From assembly GCF_002733955.1 (NCBI RefSeq), contig NZ_NVXQ01000007.1, positions 62,492 through 126,491 of the forward strand: 64,000 nt of DNA, given 5' to 3'. The position numbers and the translations under genes were made by a program. Positions 8,671 through 16,967 of this stretch are shown piece by piece. Under the pieces are notes generated by a model, which saw only the letters and a program-made list of their open reading frames with translations, had not been told where the DNA came from and ran no database searches. How positions within the stretch are numbered: the first letter of the stretch is position 1; every line of letters begins with the position of its first letter. This stretch comes from Hoeflea sp. (GTDB lineage Bacteria > Pseudomonadota > Alphaproteobacteria > Rhizobiales > Rhizobiaceae).

Positions 8671-8725
8671 TTATCAAAAGGTCAAATTTTTTATCAAATG
8701 ATCAAAAATTGACTTTTAAAGTCAA
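8671..8725. promoter_or_regulatory. Triple RutR-like operator between preT and the alpha/beta hydrolase
   Basis: Three dyads lie in a row: TTATCAAAAGGTCAA (8671-8685), TTATCAAATGATCAA (8691-8705) and TTGACTTTTAAAGTCAA (8709-8725, a perfect palindrome around a central T). Their centres are about 20 bases apart, two helical turns. E. coli RutR binds TTGACCA-NN-TGGTCAA. The middle site read on the minus strand (TTGATCATTTGATAA) is the closest match. All lie between divergent promoters, so one regulator could control both sides. Confidence 0.6.
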
Positions 8726-8778
8726 CATTGCGCTTCGCGTGAAGCCAGTTAAAACTGCTTTCAAACAAGGAGCTTGCA

Positions 8779-9618
8779 GTGACAGATTACCCGATCGCCG
8801 ACTATGATGATGCCTATGCAAACGGTGCCCACATCGCCGGAGCCGCCGATTTTCCACCCCGTTGGGCCGCCCAGGCCGAAGCTTTCCGCACCGAGCTGAG
8901 CCAGGCGGGCAGGGCGCGTCTTGATCTGAGCTACGGGCCGGCGCCGAGCAACCATCTCGATCTGTTTCTGCCCGAGGGAGCTCCGCCAAAGGGATTGGCG
9001 GTGTTCGTGCATGGCGGCTACTGGAAGGCCTTTGACAAGTCCTACTGGTCACATCTGGCGGCAGGTCCGCTGGCGCACGGTTTCGCGGTGGCGATGCCGA
9101 GCTACACGCTGTGCCCCGACAACCGGATTTCAGGCATCGCCCGCGAGATCGCAGCGGCAATCAGCCTGGCGGCCGGCGAGGTGGAAGGTCCGGTTCGCCT
9201 CACCGGCCACTCGGCCGGTGGCCAGCTGGTGACGCGGATGATCAGCGGCGCGCCGCTGCTTGCCGGTGACGTGCTGGAGCGCATCGCGGGCGTGACCTCG
9301 ATTTCCGGCGTGCACGATCTACGGCCGTTGCAGCGCACCGAGATGAACCAGGTGCTGGCAGTCGATGCAGCCGAAGCGCAGGCGGAAAGCCCGGTGCTGC
9401 TGACGCCGCTGGCGCCGGTTCCGGTCATGGCCTGGGTCGGGGCAGACGAACGGCCGGAGTTCGTGCGCCAGAACCGGGCGCTTTACGAGGTCTGGCGCGG
9501 ATTTCCGATGCCCGTCGAGATGCATGAAGAGGCGGGCAAACATCATTTCGATGTGATCGATGGGCTGGGGGATGCCGATCACCCGCTCTGCCGCGCGTTT
9601 CTGGGGCTGCAGGGCTGA
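8779..9618 (+). CDS. Alpha/beta hydrolase, arylformamidase (kynurenine formamidase)-like
   Basis: A 279-residue alpha/beta hydrolase. The oxyanion-hole motif is VHGGYWKAFDKSYW, the nucleophile elbow GHSAGG, and a late 'HEEAGKHHFDVID' supplies the catalytic His. The HGGYW stretch and overall layout resemble the AFMID/esterase group, which hydrolyses N-formyl or ester bonds. It is divergent from preT and shares the RutR-like dyads, so a role in pyrimidine breakdown is possible. The sequence does not show the substrate. Confidence 0.8.
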   Translation: MTDYPIADYDDAYANGAHIAGAADFPPRWAAQAEAFRTELSQAGRARLDLSYGPAPSNHLDLFLPEGAPPKGLAVFVHGGYWKAFDKSYWSHLAAGPLAHGFAVAMPSYTLCPDNRISGIAREIAAAISLAAGEVEGPVRLTGHSAGGQLVTRMISGAPLLAGDVLERIAGVTSISGVHDLRPLQRTEMNQVLAVDAAEAQAESPVLLTPLAPVPVMAWVGADERPEFVRQNRALYEVWRGFPMPVEMHEEAGKHHFDVIDGLGDADHPLCRAFLGLQG

Positions 9619-9759
9619 TCCGGGTCGAGGTTTGAGGACGGCGCGAAGCGGCCAGATTAAGCCTTTGTTTATGGCGATATTCTAATCTGGTTGCTTGAGC
9701 ACATGCATTGCGGCCATCAGGGCCGCCGTCCTTCCCGATCACGCAATCCGGAAACAGCC

Positions 9760-12030
9760 ATGACGCACCCAAAGGCCATGATGGGCCTCATTGCCTTGCT
9801 GGCAGCCCATGCCCTGTCAGCGCCCGTCGCAGCCAACGAGATGATGCCTGATCCGGCTTTTGCTCAATCGGCGGTGGTCGGCGAATGGTGGGCCACGCCC
9901 AATATCGCCTTCGACTACCAGGCCGGCGCGTTGTGCGGGGTTGTGGCCGGCGGCACGCGGGATCCGTGGGACGCGATCCTCGGCTTCAACGGTCTGGCTT
10001 TGTCAAAAGGCGAGCGATACCGGATGTCGGTCACGGTGTCGGCGGATCCGGGCGGGCCGATGCGGGCACTGGCGCAAAAGGGCGTTGAGCCCTGGACGCC
10101 GGAGGGCGAGATTACCCGGCGCCTGGGCGCTGGCAAGCAATCGATGAGCACGGATTTTACCGCCGCGGAGTCCCACGCAAAGGCGCAGATGGTATTCCAG
10201 CTTGGCGGTTCGGACGAGAGCTGGCGTTTCTGTCTGCATGCGGCGTCGCTTCAATCCGGCCAGGCACCGGAGGCGGAGAAGGCTTCGGCTACCCCTTCTG
10301 CAATCCGGGTCAACCAGGTGGCTTATTTTCCCGATGGCCCGAAGCGGGCGACGCTGGTGCGCAAGGACAGCGCCCGGGCCGAGTGGAAACTGCTTTCGGC
10401 CTCGGGCGAAACCGTTGCGTCGGGTACGAGCAAGTCCCTGGGTTTCGATGCATCCTCGGAGCTTGTGGTCCACAGCATCGATTTCAGCAGCTACCGCAAG
10501 AGTGGAGATGGCTACCGCCTGGTTGTCGGGGACGACACCAGTCCGCCCTTCTCGATTTCGAGCAAAGCATATGATGCGTTGCGCACCGACGCGCTGGGCT
10601 ATTTCTACAAGGTGCGCAGCGGTATCGAGATCCGGGAGGATCTCGCCGGCAAGGGGTATGGCCGCCCGGCCGGCCATCTGGGCAGATCGCCGAACCAGGG
10701 CGACACGGCGGTCGGGTGCGTGGATACCCGCACAGCCCGCAAGGTCTATGGCAAGGCCTGGAGCTGCGGCTACAAGCTCGACGTTGCCGGCGGCTGGTAT
10801 GATGCGGGGGATTTCGGCAAATATGTCGTCAATGGCGGCATCGCCACGGCACAGCTGCTGGCTGTCTATGAACGGGCGCTGCATCAAACCCGCGGAAAAT
10901 CTCCGGCGCTGGCCGATGGCCTGGTCCGGATTCCCGAAGCCGGCAATGGTATCCCGGATGTCCTCGACGAAGCACGGTGGGAGCTCAATTTCCTGATGGC
11001 CATGCGGGTTCCCGAGGGCGAGCCCTATGCCGGCATGGCGCATCACAAGATTCACGGCAATCGCTGGTCGGCCTCGCCCAGCCTGCCGCACCGCGACCGC
11101 GAGCTGCGGGTGCTGCACCGGCCTTCGACGGCTGCCACGCTCAATCTGGCAGCTGCGGCGGCGCAGGGCGCACGGCTGTTTGCGCCGTTTGACAAGGCCT
11201 ATGCCAACTGGCTGCTTGCCGGCGCTGTGGAGGCCTATCGCGCGGCGGAGGCCAACCCGGCGCTTCATGCCCCTTACACCGACGGCAGCTTTGGCGGCGG
11301 CGATTATCAGGATGACGATGCCAGCGACGAATTCTACTGGGCGGCGGCGGAGCTGTTTCTGACCACCGGCGAGCAGGTCTGGCTGGACCGGGCAAAGGCT
11401 TCCCCGCACTGGGACGGGCCGGTGTTCCATTCCACAGGGTTTGACTGGCGCTCGGTTGCAGCACTCGGCCGGCTCCATCTGGCCTCGGTTCCGTCAAAAC
11501 TGCCAATGCGTGATCTGAAAGCGATCCAGTCCTCGGTCAGAGACGCCGCTGAAGCCCAGCTGCGGGATCAGAAGAAGGAAGCCTTTGGCTTCATGTATCA
11601 CAACAACCTGTTCGGTTGGGGATCGAACCATCTGCTGATCCAGAACATGATCGTGGTTGCAACCGCCTACGACATCACCGGCGACAAGCGCTATCTGCAG
11701 GCCGTGCGTGAAAGCATGGACTATATTCTTGGCCGCAACGCGCTGGGGATTTCCTATGTCACAGGCTACGGCACGACCTATGCCCGGCGGCAGCACTCAA
11801 ACATGTTCGCGGCCTCTATCGATCCCTATTATCCCCCGGTGCCTAAAGGCGCGCTTGCGGGCGGGCCAAACAGCGGTCTTGCCGATGATTATGCCATTTC
11901 CCTCCTGGAAGGCTGCGCGCCGCAGGCCTGTTACGTCGATGATCCCCGCTCTTTCTCGACCAACGAAATCGCCATCAACTGGAATGCGCCGCTGGCGTGG
12001 ATGGCGTCGTTCCTGGCAGATACGCAATGA
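9760..12030 (+). CDS. Secreted glycoside hydrolase family 9 (endoglucanase-type)
   Basis: A 756-residue exported enzyme. The start at 9760 gives a signal peptide (MTHPKAMMGLIALLAAHALS..A). Domains in order: an N-terminal beta-sandwich, probably carbohydrate-binding (about 30-150); an Ig-like CelD-N domain starting 'IRVNQVAYFP' (about 180-270); and the (alpha/alpha)6 GH9 catalytic domain to the end. Catalytic features: WYDAGDFGKYV (D348/D351), 'IPEAGNGIPDVLDEA', and TNEIAINWNAP near the C-terminus (E736, proton donor). GH9 members cut beta-1,4-glucans. Nothing nearby suggests a polysaccharide-use locus. The product is complete and uninterrupted. Confidence 0.88.
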   Translation: MTHPKAMMGLIALLAAHALSAPVAANEMMPDPAFAQSAVVGEWWATPNIAFDYQAGALCGVVAGGTRDPWDAILGFNGLALSKGERYRMSVTVSADPGGPMRALAQKGVEPWTPEGEITRRLGAGKQSMSTDFTAAESHAKAQMVFQLGGSDESWRFCLHAASLQSGQAPEAEKASATPSAIRVNQVAYFPDGPKRATLVRKDSARAEWKLLSASGETVASGTSKSLGFDASSELVVHSIDFSSYRKSGDGYRLVVGDDTSPPFSISSKAYDALRTDALGYFYKVRSGIEIREDLAGKGYGRPAGHLGRSPNQGDTAVGCVDTRTARKVYGKAWSCGYKLDVAGGWYDAGDFGKYVVNGGIATAQLLAVYERALHQTRGKSPALADGLVRIPEAGNGIPDVLDEARWELNFLMAMRVPEGEPYAGMAHHKIHGNRWSASPSLPHRDRELRVLHRPSTAATLNLAAAAAQGARLFAPFDKAYANWLLAGAVEAYRAAEANPALHAPYTDGSFGGGDYQDDDASDEFYWAAAELFLTTGEQVWLDRAKASPHWDGPVFHSTGFDWRSVAALGRLHLASVPSKLPMRDLKAIQSSVRDAAEAQLRDQKKEAFGFMYHNNLFGWGSNHLLIQNMIVVATAYDITGDKRYLQAVRESMDYILGRNALGISYVTGYGTTYARRQHSNMFAASIDPYYPPVPKGALAGGPNSGLADDYAISLLEGCAPQACYVDDPRSFSTNEIAINWNAPLAWMASFLADTQ

Positions 12031-12069
12031 GGAGTGTGGCACGGTAACGCCGGCACTGACTGCGACCTG

Positions 12070-12774
12070 TTACCAGGGCAGCGGGTTCCCGCGGTAATCG
12101 TAGAAGCCGCCGGTCTCATCCGGCGTCAGGCTGTCGAGCACGCTCATCAGCTGGGCGGCTGCTTCGGGTGGTTGGCGCACGATCAGGCCCGACTTGGCGA
12201 AATCCGATGACAGGCCGGTGTCGACTGTTCCCGGATGCAGCGCGACGCAGATTGCGTCCGGTTTTCGTCGTGCGAGCTCAATGGCGGCGGTATGAACAAG
12301 CTGGTTGAGGGCTGCCTTGGATGCGCGATAGCTGTACCAGCCGCCAAGCGCATTGTCGGTGATCGAGCCGACCTTGGCCGACAGCGTGGCAAAGACCGAT
12401 TTGCCGTGCCGCGGCAGCAGCGGCAGGAAATGCTTCATCAGCAATGCCGGACCGATGGCATTGATGGCAAAGGCGCGGGTCATGTGTTCGGGAGTCATCG
12501 CGGAAAGCGATTTCTCGGGGCTGAAGCCATCGCCGTGCAGGAAACCGGTCGCGTCGAACACCAGCCGCAATTCTGTCTGCCGAGCCTTGACGGCATTGGC
12601 GGCGCTGATGATGCTCGCTTCATCCAGAAGATCGATTGCCGGATCCGATCGCCGCGAAAATCCGATCACCTCGGCAAAGGCGCCGGATTGCTCCAGAGCC
12701 GCCACCATCGCGGCACCGATCCCGCCGGTGCCGCCGATGACGACTGCTGTTCCACCTTTTTCGTCCGTGTCCAT
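12070..12774 (-). CDS. SDR family oxidoreductase, C-factor (CsgA)-like
   Basis: A 234-residue short-chain dehydrogenase. It has an N-terminal VIGGTGGIGAAM nucleotide-binding loop, 'FAINAIGPALLMKHFLP' and the active-site YRASKAALN. The short form with 'LHPGTVDTGLS' fits the C-factor/sniffer-type SDR group. Substrate unknown. It lies 36 bases downstream of the nucleoside hydrolase on the same strand and is probably co-transcribed with it. It converges on the GH9 gene. Confidence 0.82.
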   Translation of the reverse strand: MDTDEKGGTAVVIGGTGGIGAAMVAALEQSGAFAEVIGFSRRSDPAIDLLDEASIISAANAVKARQTELRLVFDATGFLHGDGFSPEKSLSAMTPEHMTRAFAINAIGPALLMKHFLPLLPRHGKSVFATLSAKVGSITDNALGGWYSYRASKAALNQLVHTAAIELARRKPDAICVALHPGTVDTGLSSDFAKSGLIVRQPPEAAAQLMSVLDSLTPDETGGFYDYRGNPLPW

Positions 12775-12810
12775 GCGGCTGCTCCTTGTATCGGGTCGCC
12801 GCTTCGCGGT

Positions 12811-13764
12811 TCACCCGGCGTGTCGGGTCATCACCATCATGTAGTCTGCCATGAACATCTGCGGATCGGTGTCGACCATGACCATATGGTTCGGTCTTCC
12901 TTCAAAGCAACGGGCACGGCTTTGCGTGCCGCCGGGCTGGAACAGGGTCTGGCCGATGGCAGCTCCTTCCGTGACAACGCAAAGGGCGCCCTTCTGCAGG
13001 CGGAAGGCGCCGGGCACGGTCAGCCAGGACAGGGCCATCACATCATGCGGCACGCAGCCGGCGAGCCCCTGGTGAGAGCGGTAGAAGCGGGCATAGAATT
13101 CCGCCATCGCCGCCAGAGGTGTGCCAAGCTTGGGGTTTTCCCTTGCCAGCGCCTGCATGAAATCTGGCGTGAAGACCACTGGCATGGTGCAATCGAGCGG
13201 GGCCAGAACCAGCGGCCAGGCGGCTTCGAACACCGCATCGGCGGCGTGCGGGTCATTCCAGATGTTGGCCTCGGCCACCGGGGTGACATTGCCCTTGCGA
13301 TGCACCGCACCGCCCATGACGATCACGGCCCTGAGGCGTTTCACCACGTCCGGATCGCGCTCGAGCAGCCTGGCGAGGTTGGTCAAGGGGCCGACCGCGC
13401 AGAGCGTGATTTCGCCGGGGTGACGTTTCGAGGCTTCAATGATGTAGTCGACAGCGTCGAGCGCATGCTTGCTGCGGGTTGACGCCGGAATGTCGACTTC
13501 GCCAAAACCGTTGCGGCCGTGTACCAGGTAGCTCGGTTCATTGGCCGGAATTGTCAGCGGCGCAGCTTCGCCTTCCGCGACATCCGCGTCGCAGCCCCAG
13601 TGGTAGAGCAGGGCGAGCGCGTTGCGGGTTGCTTCATGGGTCCGGACATTGCCGAAAATCGTTGTCAGCGCCAGCAACTCGATATCCGGATGGGCTATGG
13701 CATAGGCAATCGCCATTGCGTCATCGATCCCGGGATCAGTGTCTATGATAACTTTGTGCTTCAT
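12811..13764 (-). CDS. Inosine/uridine-preferring nucleoside hydrolase
   Basis: A 317-residue enzyme whose N-terminus is KVIIDTDPGIDDAMAIAYA, the calcium-binding D-x-D-x-x-x-D-D signature of IU-nucleoside hydrolases. 'LCAVGPLTNLARLL', 'VIVMGGAVHRKGNVTPVAEANIWNDP' (substrate ribose contacts) and 'CVPHDVMAL' follow in the family order. It splits ribonucleosides into base and ribose. The ATG at 13764 has an AAGGAA ribosome site. An upstream ATG at 13836 would add 24 residues with no family match. Possible link to the pyrimidine genes nearby: it would release bases for preT-preA. Confidence 0.93.
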   Translation of the reverse strand: MKHKVIIDTDPGIDDAMAIAYAIAHPDIELLALTTIFGNVRTHEATRNALALLYHWGCDADVAEGEAAPLTIPANEPSYLVHGRNGFGEVDIPASTRSKHALDAVDYIIEASKRHPGEITLCAVGPLTNLARLLERDPDVVKRLRAVIVMGGAVHRKGNVTPVAEANIWNDPHAADAVFEAAWPLVLAPLDCTMPVVFTPDFMQALARENPKLGTPLAAMAEFYARFYRSHQGLAGCVPHDVMALSWLTVPGAFRLQKGALCVVTEGAAIGQTLFQPGGTQSRARCFEGRPNHMVMVDTDPQMFMADYMMVMTRHAG

Positions 13765-14237
13765 GGGGTTTTCCTTGCTGCTGTCGCGTCTCCAATGGCA
13801 CGGCAAGAGCGTCGTCACAAGAAAACCGGGTAACAAGGTAAGGCCGGAGCAAGATTACTTGTTCATTTTCCTCAGCGACCGGCGGCATGGCAGGGTTTTC
13901 CTGTCGTCGCTTGACGGGCGTTGTTCTCGCCGGATGACGCCCGTCTGCTTTTCGGGGACTGCCGTTGGGAAACAGCCTTGTCAGCACGATCCCGTCAGCC
14001 GGGTCGCTGCTGCCTTCTGCTGCAGTCCCGATCGGGCCGTGGGGTGCACGAAACTCAGCGGAATCCGCGGCCAGCCGCCACTTTCATCCCCTGGCTGTCG
14101 TTTTTTGACGTGTTCCCGGCGAGAACGCGTTATACTTGCATGCGGGATAGCAAAATCTCGATGAATTAATATCAAATATTCTAATATTAACTACGCATTA
14201 AAAAAGATGGTCCAATTGTCATGAAAAGGAGACAATC
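13765..14237. other. Intergenic region, 473 bases
   Basis: I see no convincing gene. It holds divergent promoters for the nucleoside hydrolase (left) and the sensor-like protein (right). A 9-bp stem (GACGGGCGT at 13913-13921 with 13937-13945) could be a structured RNA or a binding site. The last 80 bases are very A/T-rich, with repeated AATATT motifs just before the AGGAG ribosome site at about 14228. Confidence 0.5.
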
Positions 14238-14843
14238 ATGGGCCTTACGAGAAGCATATTCGCTGCAGTTGCTGTCGCTGTGTTGGTATCGCCAGTATCG
14301 GCGCAGACAGCCAAGCCGGACATCAACCGCCTTATCACCCCCTCGGTGATCGAAGACATGCGTGAGTGGATCGAAACCGATATCGTTCGGATTTCGATCA
14401 AGGCGCAGAATGATCGCCTCAAGAAACTGCCGCAGGATCAGATCGATGCGCTGGACACGCAGTGGCGTGCCGAACGCGAAAGCGACGACAAGCCGCTGAT
14501 CGCAGCAACCCTGTCTAACCCGCTTTCAGTTTACCTGACCCGGCTGCAAGGCAAGTCTCTTGGTCTTTATGCCGAGATATTCGTCATGGACCAGAACGGG
14601 CTGAATGTCGGTCAAAGCTCCATCACCGGCGATTTCTGGCAGGGTGACGAGGCCAAGTTCCAGAAAACCTTTGATGTTTCCGGTGACGCGCTGTTTGTCG
14701 ATGAGCCCGAATGGGACGGGGACAATAAAATCTGGCGCGGACAGGTCAGCTTTACCCTGACCGATGCAGACAAATCGATCGGCGCAGTAACGATGGAAGT
14801 CAATCTGACTGAACTCGAGCGCCGCACAGCCGCTGGTGCATGA
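14238..14843 (+). CDS. Periplasmic sensor-like protein (possible PDC/Cache fold)
   Basis: A 201-residue protein with a cleavable signal peptide (MGLTRSIFAAVAVAVLVSPVSA). The mature part has a long first helix ('VIEDMREWIETDIVRISIKAQNDR') and then 'EIFVMDQNGLNVGQSSITGDFWQGDEAKFQKTF' and 'GQVSFTLTDADKSIGAVTMEVNL'. The pattern 'F-V-M-D-x-x-G...GD-F-W-Q-G-D...G-A-V-T' is what one sees in periplasmic PDC/Cache sensor domains, here without a membrane anchor. It sits 77 bases before a chemoreceptor gene and may be co-transcribed with it as a soluble ligand-binding partner. I could not name a family with certainty. Confidence 0.6.
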   Translation: MGLTRSIFAAVAVAVLVSPVSAQTAKPDINRLITPSVIEDMREWIETDIVRISIKAQNDRLKKLPQDQIDALDTQWRAERESDDKPLIAATLSNPLSVYLTRLQGKSLGLYAEIFVMDQNGLNVGQSSITGDFWQGDEAKFQKTFDVSGDALFVDEPEWDGDNKIWRGQVSFTLTDADKSIGAVTMEVNLTELERRTAAGA

Positions 14844-14920
14844 CGCAACACAGGCAATCAGCGTCGTGATGCGCCTCATGCATGAGGCCGCGACCCGGCA
14901 GACACAACAGGACTTCTAAC

Positions 14921-16864
14921 ATGCTCAAGAACATATCTGTCAGCACAAAGGGCTTTGCGGCGTTTGCCATTCTTGCCTTCATTGCCATCGGAGCCTCCAG
15001 CCTCATTCACATGCGGGCCCTGACCGCCAACGAACTGGCCCGCAACAGCCAGACGATGGCGAGCTTGCTGGCAGAGACTGCCGGTCTCAACGCCGATGCA
15101 AGCCAGGCCAACCTTCAGGTCAAGAATTTCCTGCTCACCGGCAACCGCGAGTTTGTCACCGCCTATGAGCAGACAAGCGCCGCCATTGATGCCCGGTTTT
15201 CAAAGCTGGAAGGGCTCTACGCCGAGCATGCAGCCAGTGAAAGCCCGGTTCTGGGCGAAGCTGTAGCCGTGCTGGGCGAGTGGCGCACGAGCGTGGTCGA
15301 ACGGCAGATCAGGCTGATGCGTGATCCGATGACGGTGGAACTGGCCCGGGTTCTGGAACTGACCGGCGAAGGCCGCGCGCTTCTGGCTGAATTCGGCAGC
15401 AAGGTCGGCGCGCTGATCGGCAGTATCCAGCGAAAGAGCGCATCTGCATCGAGTGAACAGATGTCTGCCCTCTCCGCCGTTGAAACCATCAGCCTGGTGG
15501 CTTCCATTATCGTTGCACTCGTTGCTGCAGGAATGGGCCTGCTGAACTTCCAGCTGGTTTCCCGTCCGCTCGGTCGCCTGGCCGACGCCACGCAACGGCT
15601 TGCCAACGGCGAACTTGACGTGGCCATCGACAAGGGCGGCAAGGACGAGATCGGCAAGATGGCCGGAGCCATGCAGATCTTCCGTGAAGCGGGGATCGCC
15701 AATCAGCGGCTGCAGGCCGAAGCCGAAGAAAACCGCAAGCAGGCCGAAGCGGACCGCATCGCGGCCCAGGAGAAGGCCGAAGCCGATGCCGCGGAGCGGC
15801 TCAGGATCGCCACATCCGGTCTTGCGACCGGCCTCCAGCGTCTGGCGGCAGGCGATCTCTCCTTCCAGCTCGAAGAAGCCTTCGCGCCGGACTTCGAAGC
15901 CCTGCGTCACGACTTCAACCAGTCGGTCAAGCAGCTGGGTTCGACCATGGCGTCGATCACCGAGAGCGTGTCGATGATGGAAACCGGAACCCGCGAGATT
16001 GCCAACGGCACGGATGATCTGTCCAAACGCACCGAGCGGCAGGCTGCGGCGCTCGAGGAAACCGCCGCCGCTGTTGAGGAAATCACCGCCAATGTGGTCA
16101 ACTCGACACAGCGCACCGAAGAAGCCCGCAGCGTTGCTTCGCAGGCCAATACATCAGCCACCCAATCTTCCGAGGTTGTCGGCCAGGCCGAAGACGCGAT
16201 GCGCCGGATCGAGGAGAGCTCGCACCAGATCTCCAATATTATCGGTGTGATCGACGAGATCGCCTTCCAGACAAACCTGCTGGCGCTCAATGCCGGTGTC
16301 GAGGCTGCGCGCGCCGGCGAGGCAGGCAAGGGATTTGCCGTCGTCGCCCAGGAAGTGCGCGAACTGGCACAGCGCTCGGCCAATGCCGCGAAGGAAATCA
16401 AGGAGCTGATCCAGAACTCCTCGACCGAAGTTTCCAGCGGTGTGGATCTGGTGCGCAGAGCCAGCGAAGCACTTCGGACCATCGGCGGTTTCATCACCGA
16501 CATGAACACCCACATGGACGCGATCGCGATCTCGGCCAAGGAACAGTCGACCGGGCTGTCCGAAGTCAATGAGGCGGTCAATTCGATGGATCAGACCACA
16601 CAGCAGAACGCGGCGATGGTGGAGCAGTCAAACGCTGCATCCTCCGAACTTGCCGCCGAGGCTGCCAAGCTTCGCGAGCTGATCTCGCAGTTCACCATCG
16701 ATGGTTCTGCAACGGCTCAGTCGAGTGCCCTGCGCTCGACAGCGCAGACGATGGCCAAGGCTGTTGCGGCAGAGATCCCCCGGCCCGCCGCCAGCCCGAG
16801 GCAGCCGATCATGCAGAGCCAGGGCAATGCCGCCGTGGCGCAGGACAGCTGGGAAGAGTTCTGA
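14921..16864 (+). CDS. Methyl-accepting chemotaxis protein
   Basis: A 647-residue chemoreceptor. TM1 is at about 8-32. A four-helix periplasmic region follows (to about 185), then TM2 (about 187-212), a HAMP domain with '[22 protein letters not shown]', a charged linker with a second HAMP-like '[16 protein letters not shown]', and the signalling hairpin with '[37 protein letters not shown]'. It ends in DSWEEF, an x-W-x-x-F tail like the pentapeptide that docks CheR/CheB. Start at 14921: the upstream in-frame ATG at 14882 would extend past the normal N-terminus. A bidirectional terminator follows. Confidence 0.95.
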   Translation: MLKNISVSTKGFAAFAILAFIAIGASSLIHMRALTANELARNSQTMASLLAETAGLNADASQANLQVKNFLLTGNREFVTAYEQTSAAIDARFSKLEGLYAEHAASESPVLGEAVAVLGEWRTSVVERQIRLMRDPMTVELARVLELTGEGRALLAEFGSKVGALIGSIQRKSASASSEQMSALSAVETISLVASIIVALVAAGMGLLNFQLVSRPLGRLADATQRLANGELDVAIDKGGKDEIGKMAGAMQIFREAGIANQRLQAEAEENRKQAEADRIAAQEKAEADAAERLRIATSGLATGLQRLAAGDLSFQLEEAFAPDFEALRHDFNQSVKQLGSTMASITESVSMMETGTREIANGTDDLSKRTERQAAALEETAAAVEEITANVVNSTQRTEEARSVASQANTSATQSSEVVGQAEDAMRRIEESSHQISNIIGVIDEIAFQTNLLALNAGVEAARAGEAGKGFAVVAQEVRELAQRSANAAKEIKELIQNSSTEVSSGVDLVRRASEALRTIGGFITDMNTHMDAIAISAKEQSTGLSEVNEAVNSMDQTTQQNAAMVEQSNAASSELAAEAAKLRELISQFTIDGSATAQSSALRSTAQTMAKAVAAEIPRPAASPRQPIMQSQGNAAVAQDSWEEF

Positions 16865-16900
16865 GCCGGTTGCGCGGGTTCCGAACATCGTTCGCACATG

Positions 16901-16932
16901 AAAAAGCCCGCTTCTCAGGAGGCGGGCTTTTT
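16901..16932. terminator. Bidirectional rho-independent terminator
   Basis: AAAAAGCCCGC (16901-16911) pairs with GCGGGCTTTTT (16922-16932) around a 10-base loop. The A and T runs on both sides let it serve both the chemoreceptor gene and the convergent copA. Confidence 0.92.
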
Positions 16933-16967
16933 CTGTCGCTCCATAGCCAGGTCCTGCCCGACCAGGT

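Noticed and set aside
10003-11478. Minus-strand open frame of 491 codons inside the GH9 gene
   Set aside because: Its composition is that of an antisense shadow, with no recognisable domain. The GH9 frame has catalytic motifs throughout.
12235-13482. Plus-strand frame of 415 codons opposite the SDR and nucleoside hydrolase
   Set aside because: It spans two genes on the other strand, carries no motif, and lacks a ribosome site.
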